Source: Quinella sp. 2Q5 (GTDB lineage: Bacteria > Bacillota > Negativicutes > Selenomonadales > Selenomonadaceae). From it: 35,917 nt of DNA. Of this stretch, positions 8,651-16,954 are shown one piece after another. The notes under the pieces are model-generated. The model searched no databases, had not been told where the DNA came from, and saw only the letters and a program-made list of their open reading frames with translations. The stretch spans positions 1-35,917 of the forward strand of contig JADEZQ010000016.1 of assembly GCA_015206785.1 (NCBI GenBank). The letters run 5' to 3'. Every line of letters begins with the position of its first letter. The stretch's first letter is position 1. The position numbers and the translations under genes are program-made.

Positions 8651-8772
8651 TGCGGCTGATAATCTTGACGGCGGCGGCGGCGATGATCATCTGGGGCATT
8701 GAGCGCGGTGAACTGTCGGCTATCTTCGCGAAGGCGACGCGCGTTTGCCTGGAGTGTATCGGTATCGGCTGA
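8650..8772 (+). CDS. CD1871A-type CXXC miniprotein
   Basis: This 40-residue ORF has one hydrophobic helix (residues about 3-16: LIILTAAAAMIIWG) followed by IERGEL and the terminal CLECIGIG. It matches the small CD1871A family named in clostridial annotation, whose members end in a CxxCIGIG motif. It starts at the ATG overlapping the TlpA stop and ends at a TGA overlapping the next ATG, so all three genes are coupled. It would be a membrane peptide offering a two-cysteine site (C33, C36). Its biochemical role is not established; transferring electrons between the polyferredoxin and the lipoprotein is my inference. Confidence 0.85.
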   Translation: MRLIILTAAAAMIIWGIERGELSAIFAKATRVCLECIGIG

Positions 8773-9590
8773 TGCGGCGGCTGATTCAGTTGGCGGCGAC
8801 GGTGCTGACCAATCCGCATGCGGCGAACTTTTTGGGCGGCAGGATTTATCGCGGCGGGCTGAAAAATTTTTGTGCGCCCGGTCTGAACTGCTGGTCGTGC
8901 CCCGCGGCGACGTTGAGCTGTCCCCTCGGCGCAATCCAAACGATGAGCTTCTACGCGGCGGGTTGCACGTTGCTAATCGGGCTGTTGTTGGGGCGGATGG
9001 TCTGCGGCTTCCTGTGCCCGTTCGGATTTTTGCAGGAGCTGCTGAACAAAATCCCCGCGCCGAAATTTTCTCTGCCGCGACGACTGACGCGCGTGAAATA
9101 TTTTCTGCTGGCGATGTTCGTGCTGATTGGTCCGGTCCTCACGGAATTGAACGCGCCGACCTTCTGCCAGTACATCTGCCCCGCAGGCACGCTCGAAGCC
9201 GGTTTGCCGCTCATTGCCGCGCACGAAGACCTTCGCAATCGCCTCGGCTCGCTGTTCGCGCTGAAGGTGACGATTCTTGCGGCGGTGATTGTCGGCAGCG
9301 TCCTCGTCCACAGATTCTTTTGCCGCGTGATGTGCCCGCTCGGTGCCGTCTATGGTCTGCTGAACCGTTGGAGCTTTTGGCGGCTGAACTTTGCGGCGGA
9401 CAGGTGCGTCGGTTGCGGCAGATGCCGACAAGCTTGCCCGATTGAATTGGATCCGACGCGCGAAGTTAATTCCGCCGAATGCGTGCGCTGTGAACGTTGC
9501 GTCGAAGCCTGTCCCACGGGAGCTTTGACCTGCCACACACCGCCCGTTAAATTTCCGTTAAAACGCCCGCCGACAGTTGACGGCTCATAA
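8772..9590 (+). CDS. Membrane 4Fe-4S polyferredoxin, NapH/YccM-like
   Basis: This 272-residue protein combines membrane helices (near 62-80, 108-126 and 163-181) with many cysteines. C-x3-CP motifs occur at CGFLCPFG (C78, C82), CQYICPAG (C132, C136) and CRVMCPLG (C184, C188), as in NapH, YccM and NosR. An N-terminal group has C34, C40, C43 and C50. Two classic ferredoxin sites follow at C212-C222 and C237-C247. It is expected to move electrons from a cytoplasmic donor across or into the membrane. The ATG at 8772 overlaps the previous stop; an upstream in-frame start would extend back through the miniprotein gene and is rejected. The likely partner is the TlpA-like lipoprotein. Confidence 0.87.
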   Translation: MRRLIQLAATVLTNPHAANFLGGRIYRGGLKNFCAPGLNCWSCPAATLSCPLGAIQTMSFYAAGCTLLIGLLLGRMVCGFLCPFGFLQELLNKIPAPKFSLPRRLTRVKYFLLAMFVLIGPVLTELNAPTFCQYICPAGTLEAGLPLIAAHEDLRNRLGSLFALKVTILAAVIVGSVLVHRFFCRVMCPLGAVYGLLNRWSFWRLNFAADRCVGCGRCRQACPIELDPTREVNSAECVRCERCVEACPTGALTCHTPPVKFPLKRPPTVDGS

Positions 9591-9605
9591 GGTACCTTGT
9601 ATTAT
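9577..9605 (+). promoter_or_regulatory. Sigma-70 promoter of the MarR gene
   Basis: TTGACG (9577-9582) and TATTAT (9600-9605) have the ideal 17-base spacing. The -35 box lies inside the end of the polyferredoxin gene. Confidence 0.65.
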
Positions 9606-9623
9606 AACCGTACAGGTACCTTA
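9588..9623. promoter_or_regulatory. Double palindromic operator around the MarR promoter
   Basis: TAAGGTACCT (9588-9597) and AGGTACCTTA (9614-9623) are perfect inverted copies. Each is itself a palindrome centred on GGTACC. One lies in the promoter spacer and the other just past the -10, so a bound repressor would block polymerase. The adjacent MarR protein is the obvious candidate for autorepression; that link is inferred. Confidence 0.65.
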
Positions 9624-9645
9624 AATTTTTTTGGGAGGGTCGGAC

Positions 9646-10095
9646 ATGCAAGACAACGCGTTACTCGAAAAGTTCCTGGAGACACATCACCTGATGCGCC
9701 AATACAACGCGACGTGGTACAGAAAAAATTTCGGCGGGCTGGATCCTCGGCAGGGGCAAGGGCGAATCCTTTCGGCGTTGCGGCGCATGCACAGCATCAG
9801 CCAAAAGGAACTCGGCTTCATCTTGGACATCCGCCCGCAGTCGCTCGGTGAGCTGCTGCAGAAGCTGGAATTACACGGCTACATCAGCCGCCATCGTTCG
9901 CCGACAGACAAACGCGCACTGATTGTTGAGCTGACGGACAAGGGCGAGGAATTCCAAATGCAAAAGCCCGACTACGAAGAATTGTTCGTTGACCTGACGG
10001 CGCAGGAATGTGACACAATGAAACGGTCGCTGGAAAAAATTTCCGCGCGCCTGACCGAACTCATCGAACAGGAATCATTGGACGACTTCTACTGA
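9646..10095 (+). CDS. MarR-family transcriptional regulator
   Basis: This 149-residue winged-helix protein has the family layout. An N-terminal dimer helix is followed by the recognition region ISQKELGFILDIRPQSLGELLQKLELHGYISR, the wing HRSPTDKRALIVELTDKGEE, and a C-terminal dimer helix. MarR proteins usually repress their own promoter and nearby stress, efflux or redox genes, and lose DNA binding with a ligand or oxidation. Only a C-terminal cysteine (in QECDTM) is seen, so a multi-Cys sensor is not evident. ATG 9646 follows GGGAGG by seven bases. A palindromic operator overlaps its promoter. The redox operon just upstream is a plausible target. Confidence 0.87.
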   Translation: MQDNALLEKFLETHHLMRQYNATWYRKNFGGLDPRQGQGRILSALRRMHSISQKELGFILDIRPQSLGELLQKLELHGYISRHRSPTDKRALIVELTDKGEEFQMQKPDYEELFVDLTAQECDTMKRSLEKISARLTELIEQESLDDFY

Positions 10096-10119
10096 AAAAT
10101 GGCGACAATCGCCGCTTGA

Positions 10120-10148
10120 TTGAAAAATTTTTTCCGCGCGAATATAAT
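10120..10148 (+). promoter_or_regulatory. Sigma-70 promoter of pcrA
   Basis: TTGAAA (10120-10125) and TATAAT (10143-10148) are separated by 17 bases, a near-consensus promoter in the short gap after the MarR gene. Confidence 0.7.
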
Positions 10149-10174
10149 TGCTCCGACGAAAGGGGGATGCTCTT

Positions 10175-12397
10175 TTGGACGAGCAATTTTTTTTTGACAC
10201 GGAAAAAATTTTCGGCGGGCTTAATCCCAAGCAACGCGAGGCAGTTAATTGCCTCAACGGACCGCTGTTGGTTATGGCGGGTGCGGGCTCCGGCAAGACG
10301 CGCGTTTTGACTTGCCGCATTGCCAATTTGATTGCGCAGGGGATTGCGCCGTGGAATATTTTGGCGATAACCTTCACCAACAAGGCAGCCAATGAGATGA
10401 AGTCCCGCGCCGCCAAAATGATTGGCGAGAGTGCCCGCGAGGTTTGGCTGAGCACGTTCCATTCGTTCTGCGCACAAATTCTGCGCCGCGAAATCGACAT
10501 CACCGACAAGTTCAAGCGCAACTTCGCCATCTACGACGCGAGCGACAGCAAGGCTCTCGTCAAGCAATGCGTCAACGAATTGAAGCTGTCGGCGGAACTT
10601 TTTGCCAACGCCAACGCGGGGATATCCGCCCTGAAAAACGATTTGGTTAGCGTGGACGCGTTCAAGGAGCGGTCATTGAATCGCAGCGTGTACTTCAAGA
10701 ACCTTGCCATGATTTACGAGATGTACCAAAATCGCCTGCAACAGAACAACGCGCTTGACTTCGACGACCTGATATTCTTCACCGTGAAAATTTTCAGCGA
10801 CTACCCCGAAGTTTTGGAGAGATACCGGGAGCGTTTCCAATACATTTTGATTGACGAGTATCAAGACACGAATGCCGCGCAGTACGAGCTGACCAGGCTT
10901 TTGGCGGCGAAATACAAGAACATCTGCGTTGTCGGGGACGCCGACCAATCGATTTACGGCTGGCGCGGCGCGGACATGCGCAACATCATGAACTTTGAAC
11001 GCGATTATCCGAAGGCGACCGTTGTCCTTTTGGAGCAGAATTATCGTTCGACCAAGACCATCTTGCGGGCGGCAAACGCCGTCATTGCCAACAACGACGA
11101 CCGCATTCCCAAAAACCTTTGGACGCAAAACGACGGCGGCGAGAGAATCAAGCTCATCGTCTGCGAAAGCGACCGACAAGAGGCGCAGCTTGTGGCTAGG
11201 GAGATTCGCAGGCTGGTTGAGTACGAAAACTTCCGCTACGACGAAATTGCGTTGCTCTATCGCATGAACGCCCAATCGCGCCCGTTCGAAGAATACTTCA
11301 TGCAGATGGAGATACCCTACGTCATTGTCGGCGGGCTCAAGTTCTACGACCGCAAGGAGATCAAAGACATTCTCGCCTATCTGCACGTCATTGCCAACCC
11401 GAACGACAGCGTGCACCTGCGGCGGATAATCAACACGCCGCGGCGCGGGCTCGGTCAAGTCAACGTGAACAGGCTGATGGAATATGTCGAGGACGAGGGG
11501 ATTTCGTTCTTTGAGCTGGTGACCGACATGAATCGCCTGCTGATGGTGCCGGGGCTGACGCAACGCTTCCGCAACGGCATTAGGAACTTCGCGGCAATGA
11601 TGATGAGTTTCATGGAGTCCGCCAAAACTTTGCCCGTACACAAGCTGATTCAGACCGTGCTGGACGAGACGGGCTACATGGACGCCTTCAAGACCGACGA
11701 CGCCGACGAGAGCAAAAATCACACCGACGACGCCCGCGAGGAGAACTTGGGCGAGTTCATCAACAGCGCAAAGGCTTTCGTTCAGCTCAATTCCGAAGCC
11801 ACGGTGCAAGACTTCCTCAATCACGTCGCGCTTATCAACGACACGGACGCCGTCGCGGACAAGGAATCGCGCGTCAAGCTGATGACTGTCCATTCCGCAA
11901 AGGGGCTGGAGTTCCCCGTTGTGTTCGTCGTGGGCATGGAGGAAAAAATCTTTCCGCACGGCAGTGCTCTCGATACCCCCGAAAAGCTCGAAGAGGAACG
12001 CCGCGCTTGTTATGTCGCTTTGACCCGCGCAGAGAGGAAACTTTACATCACCGCCGCCGCAACCAGAATGTTCTTCGGCGAGATGCTCAAGCAGAAGGTT
12101 TCGCGCTTCGTGGACGAGATGCCCGCCGATTGCATGGAGAGCCACGGCTACCTCCCCGAACGCCGCCCCGTGCCCCAAGTCGGCAAATTGCCCGCCCGTC
12201 ATGTTGCGCCGAAAAAATCTGCACCGACGCAGAGAACGCGCACCGATTGGAATGTCGGCGACCAAATCAATCACAAACTCTGGGGGCTCGGCACCGTCAT
12301 GGACGTCGGCAACGTCAACATCACCGTGCAGTTCGCCAATCCCCAGGTCGGCGTCAAGAAGCTCGCGGTCAAGGTCGCGCCGATTACAAAAATTTGA
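10175..12397 (+). CDS. pcrA: ATP-dependent DNA helicase PcrA/UvrD
   Basis: This 740-residue superfamily 1A 3'-5' helicase acts in nucleotide excision repair, mismatch repair and removal of RecA from DNA. Walker A GAGSGKT is at 36-42, LAITFTNKAANEMK is motif Ia, DEYQDT at 227-232 is motif II, and GDADQSIYGWRGA is motif III. Motif IV is LEQNYRS; motifs V and VI are MTVHSAKGLEFPVVFVVG and YVALTRAERKLYI. The C-terminal part resembles the PcrA polymerase-binding tail (GDQINHKLWGLGTV). TTG 10175 follows AGGGGG by eight bases; upstream in-frame codons lie within the promoter. It is followed after 14 bases by ligA, a pairing common in Firmicutes. Confidence 0.95.
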   Translation: MDEQFFFDTEKIFGGLNPKQREAVNCLNGPLLVMAGAGSGKTRVLTCRIANLIAQGIAPWNILAITFTNKAANEMKSRAAKMIGESAREVWLSTFHSFCAQILRREIDITDKFKRNFAIYDASDSKALVKQCVNELKLSAELFANANAGISALKNDLVSVDAFKERSLNRSVYFKNLAMIYEMYQNRLQQNNALDFDDLIFFTVKIFSDYPEVLERYRERFQYILIDEYQDTNAAQYELTRLLAAKYKNICVVGDADQSIYGWRGADMRNIMNFERDYPKATVVLLEQNYRSTKTILRAANAVIANNDDRIPKNLWTQNDGGERIKLIVCESDRQEAQLVAREIRRLVEYENFRYDEIALLYRMNAQSRPFEEYFMQMEIPYVIVGGLKFYDRKEIKDILAYLHVIANPNDSVHLRRIINTPRRGLGQVNVNRLMEYVEDEGISFFELVTDMNRLLMVPGLTQRFRNGIRNFAAMMMSFMESAKTLPVHKLIQTVLDETGYMDAFKTDDADESKNHTDDAREENLGEFINSAKAFVQLNSEATVQDFLNHVALINDTDAVADKESRVKLMTVHSAKGLEFPVVFVVGMEEKIFPHGSALDTPEKLEEERRACYVALTRAERKLYITAAATRMFFGEMLKQKVSRFVDEMPADCMESHGYLPERRPVPQVGKLPARHVAPKKSAPTQRTRTDWNVGDQINHKLWGLGTVMDVGNVNITVQFANPQVGVKKLAVKVAPITKI

Positions 12398-12411
12398 GGC
12401 GGGTGATTCAC

Positions 12412-14421
12412 GTGGACATTGCTCAGGTCAAAGCGGAGCTGGCTCAACTGCGCAAGGAGATTCGCCGCCACAACCGCAGATATTATGAGCTGGACGCGCC
12501 GGAGATTTCCGATTACGAGTACGATCGGCTTATGGCTCGGCTGAAAGATTTGGAGGCGGCGTATCCCGAATTCGTCACAGCGTCATCGCCAACGCAGACC
12601 GTCGGCGGCTCGGCTCGTCGTGAGGCAGGCAAGCTCGTTGCGCATGATGTGCCGATGCTTTCGTTGCAGGACGTCTTCAACCGCGCGGACGTCGAAAATT
12701 TTGTCAGCGACACCATCGAGAAGCTCGGCGACGTTGAATTTGTCGTTGAGGAGAAAATTGACGGGCTCAGCTTGGCGTTGCGTTATGTCGAAGGAAAATT
12801 TTCGCAGGCCCTCACGCGCGGCGACGGCATTCATCACGGCGAGGACGTCACCGAAAACGCGCGGGTCATCGCCGACATCGTTCAACAGCTGACCGACGCG
12901 CCGACCTATCTGGAAGTCCGCGGCGAGGTCTATATGACGCACGCCGACTTCAACGCGACCAATGAGCGGCAGGAACGTCTTGGGCTGAAAACTTTTGCCA
13001 ACCCCCGAAACTGCGCGGCGGGCACTCTCCGTCAGCTGGACAGCCGAATCGTTCGCGAGCGTCGCCTGTCGATGTTCGTGTTCAATCTGCAACGCGTTGA
13101 CGGCGTCGACATCGAAAGCCACACTCAAGCTTACGACTTCATGCGCCGCAACGGAATCAAGATCATCACAGGCTACGCGGTCTGCAGGACGTTCGACGAG
13201 GTTTGGCGGGCGATTGAGGATATCGGCAAGCGGCGAGACTCTCTCGGCTACGACATCGACGGCGCGGTCGTCAAGGTCAACAGCTTCGCGCAACGTGAGC
13301 AACTCGGCGCGACGAGCAAGTTTCCGCGCTGGGCAGTGGCGTATAAATATCCGCCGACAGAACGTGAAACCATCCTTCGCAATATCGAGCTCAGTGTCGG
13401 GCGCACGGGACGCATCACGCCGACAGCCGTCTTCGATCCCGTCAGCTTGAACGGCACCCGCGTCGAACGCGCCACCCTCCACAACCGCGACTTCATCAGC
13501 TCAATGGACGTGCGAATTGGCGACACCATTCGCGTTTACAAGAGCGGCGAAATTATTCCGCGAATCAGTGGCGTGGAAGTGGCGAAGCGTCCTGCAAATT
13601 CCGCGCCGTACAATTTCCCCGAAGACTGCCCCGCTTGCGGTCATCGCCTCGAACGCGACGACGACGCCGTTGACTTGCGTTGCGTCAATTCCAATTGTCC
13701 CGCGCAGCTTGAAAACCATCTGCTGAATTTCGTCGGGCGCACGGCAATGGACATCAAAGGCCTCGGCGAGACGTCTATCCCGAAGCTCATCGCTGAAGGT
13801 TTCGTTCGCAACGTCGCCGACATCTACAAGCTGCGTGATCATCGCGACGAACTCATCGCCAAAAAAATTTTCGGGCTCGTCAAGTCCACCGACAAAGTCC
13901 TCGCCGCCATCGACGCGAGCAAAAAAAATTCCCCCGCGCGTCTTCTGACGGGCTTGGGGATTTTTGGTGTCGGGAGTGCCGCCGCACGTAACCTGCTCAA
14001 AAAATTCGGCGGCATTGATGAAATTTCGCGGGCGACTGTTGACGAACTGCAGGAGGCAGACGACATCGGAGCCGTCACCGCCGGACACGTCCGCAAATTT
14101 TTTGATGACGCCGACAACCGGCAGATCCTCAACGAACTTCGGAGCGCGGGCTTGAACTTCATCGCGGAGAAAAAAATTTTTGACGCGTCGCCGATTGCGG
14201 GCAAGACCTTCGTCCTGACGGGCACGCTGACCAATCTCACGCGCGAGGCGGCGTCGACGCTGATTGAGGAGCGCGGCGGCATCGTCAAAGGTTCCGTCGG
14301 CAAGAAGACCGATTACGTCGTCGTCGGTGATGCGCCGGGCTCGAAGCTGACGAAGGCTCAACAGCTCGGCATAAAAATTTTGTCGGAAGCGGAATTCGAC
14401 GCGCTGATTAAAGAGCCGTGA
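12412..14421 (+). CDS. ligA: NAD-dependent DNA ligase LigA
   Basis: LigA seals nicks with NAD+ in replication and repair. This 669-residue protein has domain Ia (RRHNRRYYELDAPEISDYEYD), and the adenylation motif KIDG at 115-118 with K115 as the AMP-accepting lysine. The OB-fold follows, then a Cys4 zinc finger beginning at C406 (CPAC, later CVNSNC), helix-hairpin-helix repeats, and a C-terminal BRCT domain (AGKTFVLTGTLTNLTR onward). GTG 12412 is chosen, nine bases after GAGGCGGG; GTG 12403 overlaps that site. The end overlaps the convergent gene at 14408 by 14 bases. Confidence 0.95.
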   Translation: MDIAQVKAELAQLRKEIRRHNRRYYELDAPEISDYEYDRLMARLKDLEAAYPEFVTASSPTQTVGGSARREAGKLVAHDVPMLSLQDVFNRADVENFVSDTIEKLGDVEFVVEEKIDGLSLALRYVEGKFSQALTRGDGIHHGEDVTENARVIADIVQQLTDAPTYLEVRGEVYMTHADFNATNERQERLGLKTFANPRNCAAGTLRQLDSRIVRERRLSMFVFNLQRVDGVDIESHTQAYDFMRRNGIKIITGYAVCRTFDEVWRAIEDIGKRRDSLGYDIDGAVVKVNSFAQREQLGATSKFPRWAVAYKYPPTERETILRNIELSVGRTGRITPTAVFDPVSLNGTRVERATLHNRDFISSMDVRIGDTIRVYKSGEIIPRISGVEVAKRPANSAPYNFPEDCPACGHRLERDDDAVDLRCVNSNCPAQLENHLLNFVGRTAMDIKGLGETSIPKLIAEGFVRNVADIYKLRDHRDELIAKKIFGLVKSTDKVLAAIDASKKNSPARLLTGLGIFGVGSAAARNLLKKFGGIDEISRATVDELQEADDIGAVTAGHVRKFFDDADNRQILNELRSAGLNFIAEKKIFDASPIAGKTFVLTGTLTNLTREAASTLIEERGGIVKGSVGKKTDYVVVGDAPGSKLTKAQQLGIKILSEAEFDALIKEP

Positions 14422-15334
14422 TGACCCACAGATAATTTCGCGTCGCCAGCTCGTTGACGGCTTGAATCTGCGCGGGCGTCAACTTGTTGCTGATGTAGAG
14501 CTTGGGCGTCGTACTGAAGAGCGGAACTTTTTCGGCACGCAGACCGTGAGCCGCAAGGTAAGCCATCGCCTGTTGCTCGTCCTGCAATGCGTCATCGTTG
14601 ATCTTGTCATCGTAAACGTGTTCGTACATCGCCTTGGTCTCGGCGTAAATGGTCGGAGCTTCAGCCGCGCCGAAGAGAGCCGCCGCCGCGTCCGTGAAGT
14701 ATTTGCGCTGAACGAAGTCCGACGTTATCAGGCAGCCGCCGTGCTTCTGCAAGACATCGCGGATATTGTCGAACATCTTGTCGCGATTCTCGTCGTTCAG
14801 GTAAATCGTCACGCCCTGCTCGATAATGCAAATCCTGCCGTTGAGTTTGTCGGCACTCGCCATCATCAAAGGACCGTCCTGCAACCAGAACGCGTCGTAG
14901 GTGACGTTGTCCTTGGCGCGCGTGCCAAATTCATCAACGCACCAATCGCCGATTAGGCAAACCGTCTGCAGTTCACCGACGACAACCTTGCGCCCTTCGT
15001 CGCCGAGAACCATTGCCCGCGGCGAAAGAGAGCACGCCAGATCGAAGACGTTGTCGTAATCGTGTTCGCGGACGTATTCAATGGCGGCGGCGTAGTTAAG
15101 CTCTTGATAGAGCGCGTTGGCAAGTTTGATCCGTTCGAAGTCGGGCAGGTTATCCGCGTTGAAGAAGACCGGTCGTTTCATCAGCGTGAGGAATTTGTCA
15201 GCCTCCGGAATTCCCGCTTCGGTCAGCCATTGCAGCTTCACCTGCGCGGAATACTCGACCATCTCGAATTCAGCGGCGCGTGCCGTCGTCGCGACCATCA
15301 ACGCCAGCAGAATCGTTGCGAAAAATTTTTTCAT
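14408..15334 (-). CDS. Exported protein resembling COG3315/leucine carboxyl methyltransferases
   Basis: This 308-residue protein begins with a clear signal peptide, MKKFFATILLALMVATTARA, with likely cleavage after residue 20 and no lipobox. The mature part resembles the SAM-dependent O-methyltransferase group of COG3315: a glycine-motif-like VFDLACSLSPRAMVL, and later GRICIIEQGVTIYL followed by DNIRDVLQKHGGCLITSD. This similarity is from memory of family patterns and is moderate. Export of a SAM enzyme is odd because SAM is cytoplasmic, so it may bind another ligand or be degenerate. ATG 15334 has GGAGG upstream. It lies ten bases after the flavin reductase gene and is probably co-transcribed with it. 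Confidence 0.55.
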   Translation of the reverse strand: MKKFFATILLALMVATTARAAEFEMVEYSAQVKLQWLTEAGIPEADKFLTLMKRPVFFNADNLPDFERIKLANALYQELNYAAAIEYVREHDYDNVFDLACSLSPRAMVLGDEGRKVVVGELQTVCLIGDWCVDEFGTRAKDNVTYDAFWLQDGPLMMASADKLNGRICIIEQGVTIYLNDENRDKMFDNIRDVLQKHGGCLITSDFVQRKYFTDAAAALFGAAEAPTIYAETKAMYEHVYDDKINDDALQDEQQAMAYLAAHGLRAEKVPLFSTTPKLYISNKLTPAQIQAVNELATRNYLWVITAL

Positions 15335-15344
15335 GCGCTGCCTC

Positions 15345-15869
15345 CTACTCGATGACGTAAGCCTTAACGATCTCGCCGTAGTAAGCGACGTGCGGGGCAG
15401 AGTGATCGCCTTCAGCGGGATAGAACTTTCCGAAGCGCGACGAAATATCTTTGACGGTCTGCTCAACGCTGTAGACAACGCGGCATTCCAAAGTCAGCGG
15501 AAATTCTTTCAGCGCGGGCGGACGGACGATGTCGGCCTCAACGACGTGCAGACCAGCCTTGGCGATTTTGTCGATGTCGCGACCGGACTTGCTGCCGCAA
15601 AGTGCCAGAGCCTTCTTCATCTCGGTTGACAGTTCGCCAATCGGTGCGCACACAGTGAATTCGCCCGTGCGTTCAATAAGCTCGTAAGTGAAGCGGATGG
15701 AGCGGACGTAGGCAACGAAAATCGGCACGCCCCATTCCACGCCGAGCGTCCCCCAGCCAATCGTCATCGCGTTGACGCAGTCTTCCGCCTCGCTGGTGAG
15801 CAGAATCCCGCCCGGCAAAGCTTTGGCAATGTCGACCGCATAATCGAACGGATTGATCTCTCGTTTCAT
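15345..15869 (-). CDS. Flavin reductase-like FMN-binding protein
   Basis: This 174-residue protein fits the flavin reductase-like split-barrel family (PF01613). It opens with KALPGGILLTSEAEDCVNAMTIGWGTLGVEW, then PIFVAYVRSIRFTYELI and GEFTVCAP, the usual flavin-binding core. In anaerobes these proteins bind FMN and reduce unknown partners or act in flavodoxin-like redox reactions. The start ATG 15869 follows AGGAGG. A promoter lies just upstream at 15900-15927, so expression can be independent of mraY. The exact electron donor and acceptor cannot be told from the sequence. Confidence 0.85.
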   Translation of the reverse strand: MKREINPFDYAVDIAKALPGGILLTSEAEDCVNAMTIGWGTLGVEWGVPIFVAYVRSIRFTYELIERTGEFTVCAPIGELSTEMKKALALCGSKSGRDIDKIAKAGLHVVEADIVRPPALKEFPLTLECRVVYSVEQTVKDISSRFGKFYPAEGDHSAPHVAYYGEIVKAYVIE

Positions 15870-15899
15870 ATTGTTACCTCCTGTCGATAATCTGCGGCG

Positions 15900-15927
15900 A
15901 TTTTAACACGCGGGAATTTTTTTGCAA
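15900..15927 (-). promoter_or_regulatory. Putative promoter of the flavin reductase gene
   Basis: On the minus strand TTGCAA (15927-15922) and TAAAAT (15905-15900) are separated by 16 bases, in the 116-base gap downstream of mraY. Confidence 0.5.
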
Positions 15928-15985
15928 AGGCGGCCGTCGAAAAGTTTTCCGCGGTAATAAGCGATTGTTCGGGTATAAAGACTCC

Positions 15986-16939
15986 TCACAACATTGACAG
16001 CCCGATAATTCCCGCGACGAGACCGACCGTCCAGAAGACGAAGACGACTTTGACTTCCGACCAGCCGCCCAGCTCGAAGTGATGATGCAGCGGGCTCATG
16101 CGGAAAATTCTTTTGCCCGTCGTCTGGAACGAGATGACCTGCAGGATGACTGACAGAGCCTCGCAGACGAAGACGAAGCCGACGATTGCCAGCAGAATTT
16201 CCGTGTGCGTGAGGATGCCGACCGCCGCGAACGCTCCGCCCAGTGCAAGGGAACCCGTGTCGCCCATGAAGACTTTGGCGGGGTGGAAGTTGAAGCGTAA
16301 AAATCCGACGCACGCGCCGACCGTCGCCGCGCAGAAGACCGCCAGATCCTCGTGCCCCGTCAGCAGACAGATGACCGCGTAGCAACTCGCCGCAATCGCC
16401 ATGCAACCCGAAGCCAGCCCGTCGAGCCCGTCGGTCAAGTTCACGGCATTGGACGCGCCGACCATCACCAGCAACATGAACGGCAGATACCAACGTCCGG
16501 CGTCAAGCGTCACGTCCGCCACGGGCAACCAAATCTTCGGGCTGAAGTCGACCAGCAATTCGGACGCGACAACCGTCGTGACGATGACGATGAGAATTTG
16601 TCCGGCGAGTTTGTAGCGGGCGAGCAGACCCTGATTGTGTTTGCGCACGACCTTCAAGTAATCGTCGACGAAGCCGAGCACGAAGTGTCCGAGCAGAATG
16701 AACAGCGCGAGAAAAATTTTGGCGTTCCATTCGGCGAAGGCGAGCGTCCCCGCGACGATGCCCGCTATCAAAAAAATTCCGCCCATAGTCGGCGTGCCGC
16801 TTTTGACCTGGTGGCTCTTGGGACCTTCGGCGCGAATGCTCTGCCCGAACTTCAGGCGGTGCAAAATCGGAATACAAATCGGCGCGAGCATGAGCACGAC
16901 ACCCGCCGCGACAGCTCCCGCCATCAAAAGTTGCGTCAT
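15986..16939 (-). CDS. mraY: Phospho-N-acetylmuramoyl-pentapeptide transferase MraY
   Basis: MraY transfers phospho-MurNAc-pentapeptide from UDP to undecaprenyl phosphate, making lipid I at the inner face of the membrane. This 317-residue protein is highly hydrophobic with about ten TM helices. Signature motifs are GPKSHQVKSGTPTMGG near residue 39, FVDDYLK with the Asp pair, NAVNLTDGLDGLA, FMGDTGSLALGG and the His cluster SPLHHHFE. It follows murF by 15 bases. In the usual dcw cluster murD, ftsW and murG come next; here a flavin reductase gene does, so the cluster is split. Confidence 0.96.
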   Translation of the reverse strand: MTQLLMAGAVAAGVVLMLAPICIPILHRLKFGQSIRAEGPKSHQVKSGTPTMGGIFLIAGIVAGTLAFAEWNAKIFLALFILLGHFVLGFVDDYLKVVRKHNQGLLARYKLAGQILIVIVTTVVASELLVDFSPKIWLPVADVTLDAGRWYLPFMLLVMVGASNAVNLTDGLDGLASGCMAIAASCYAVICLLTGHEDLAVFCAATVGACVGFLRFNFHPAKVFMGDTGSLALGGAFAAVGILTHTEILLAIVGFVFVCEALSVILQVISFQTTGKRIFRMSPLHHHFELGGWSEVKVVFVFWTVGLVAGIIGLSML

Positions 16940-16954
16940 AGAAAAATTTTCACC

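Noticed and set aside
10673-12274. 533-codon minus-strand ORF opposite pcrA
   Set aside because: It is a shadow of pcrA, whose seven helicase motifs are all on the plus strand.
12007-12411. Extended N-terminus of LigA
   Set aside because: The in-frame extension lies within pcrA and has no family similarity; GTG 12412 has a binding site and the conserved start.
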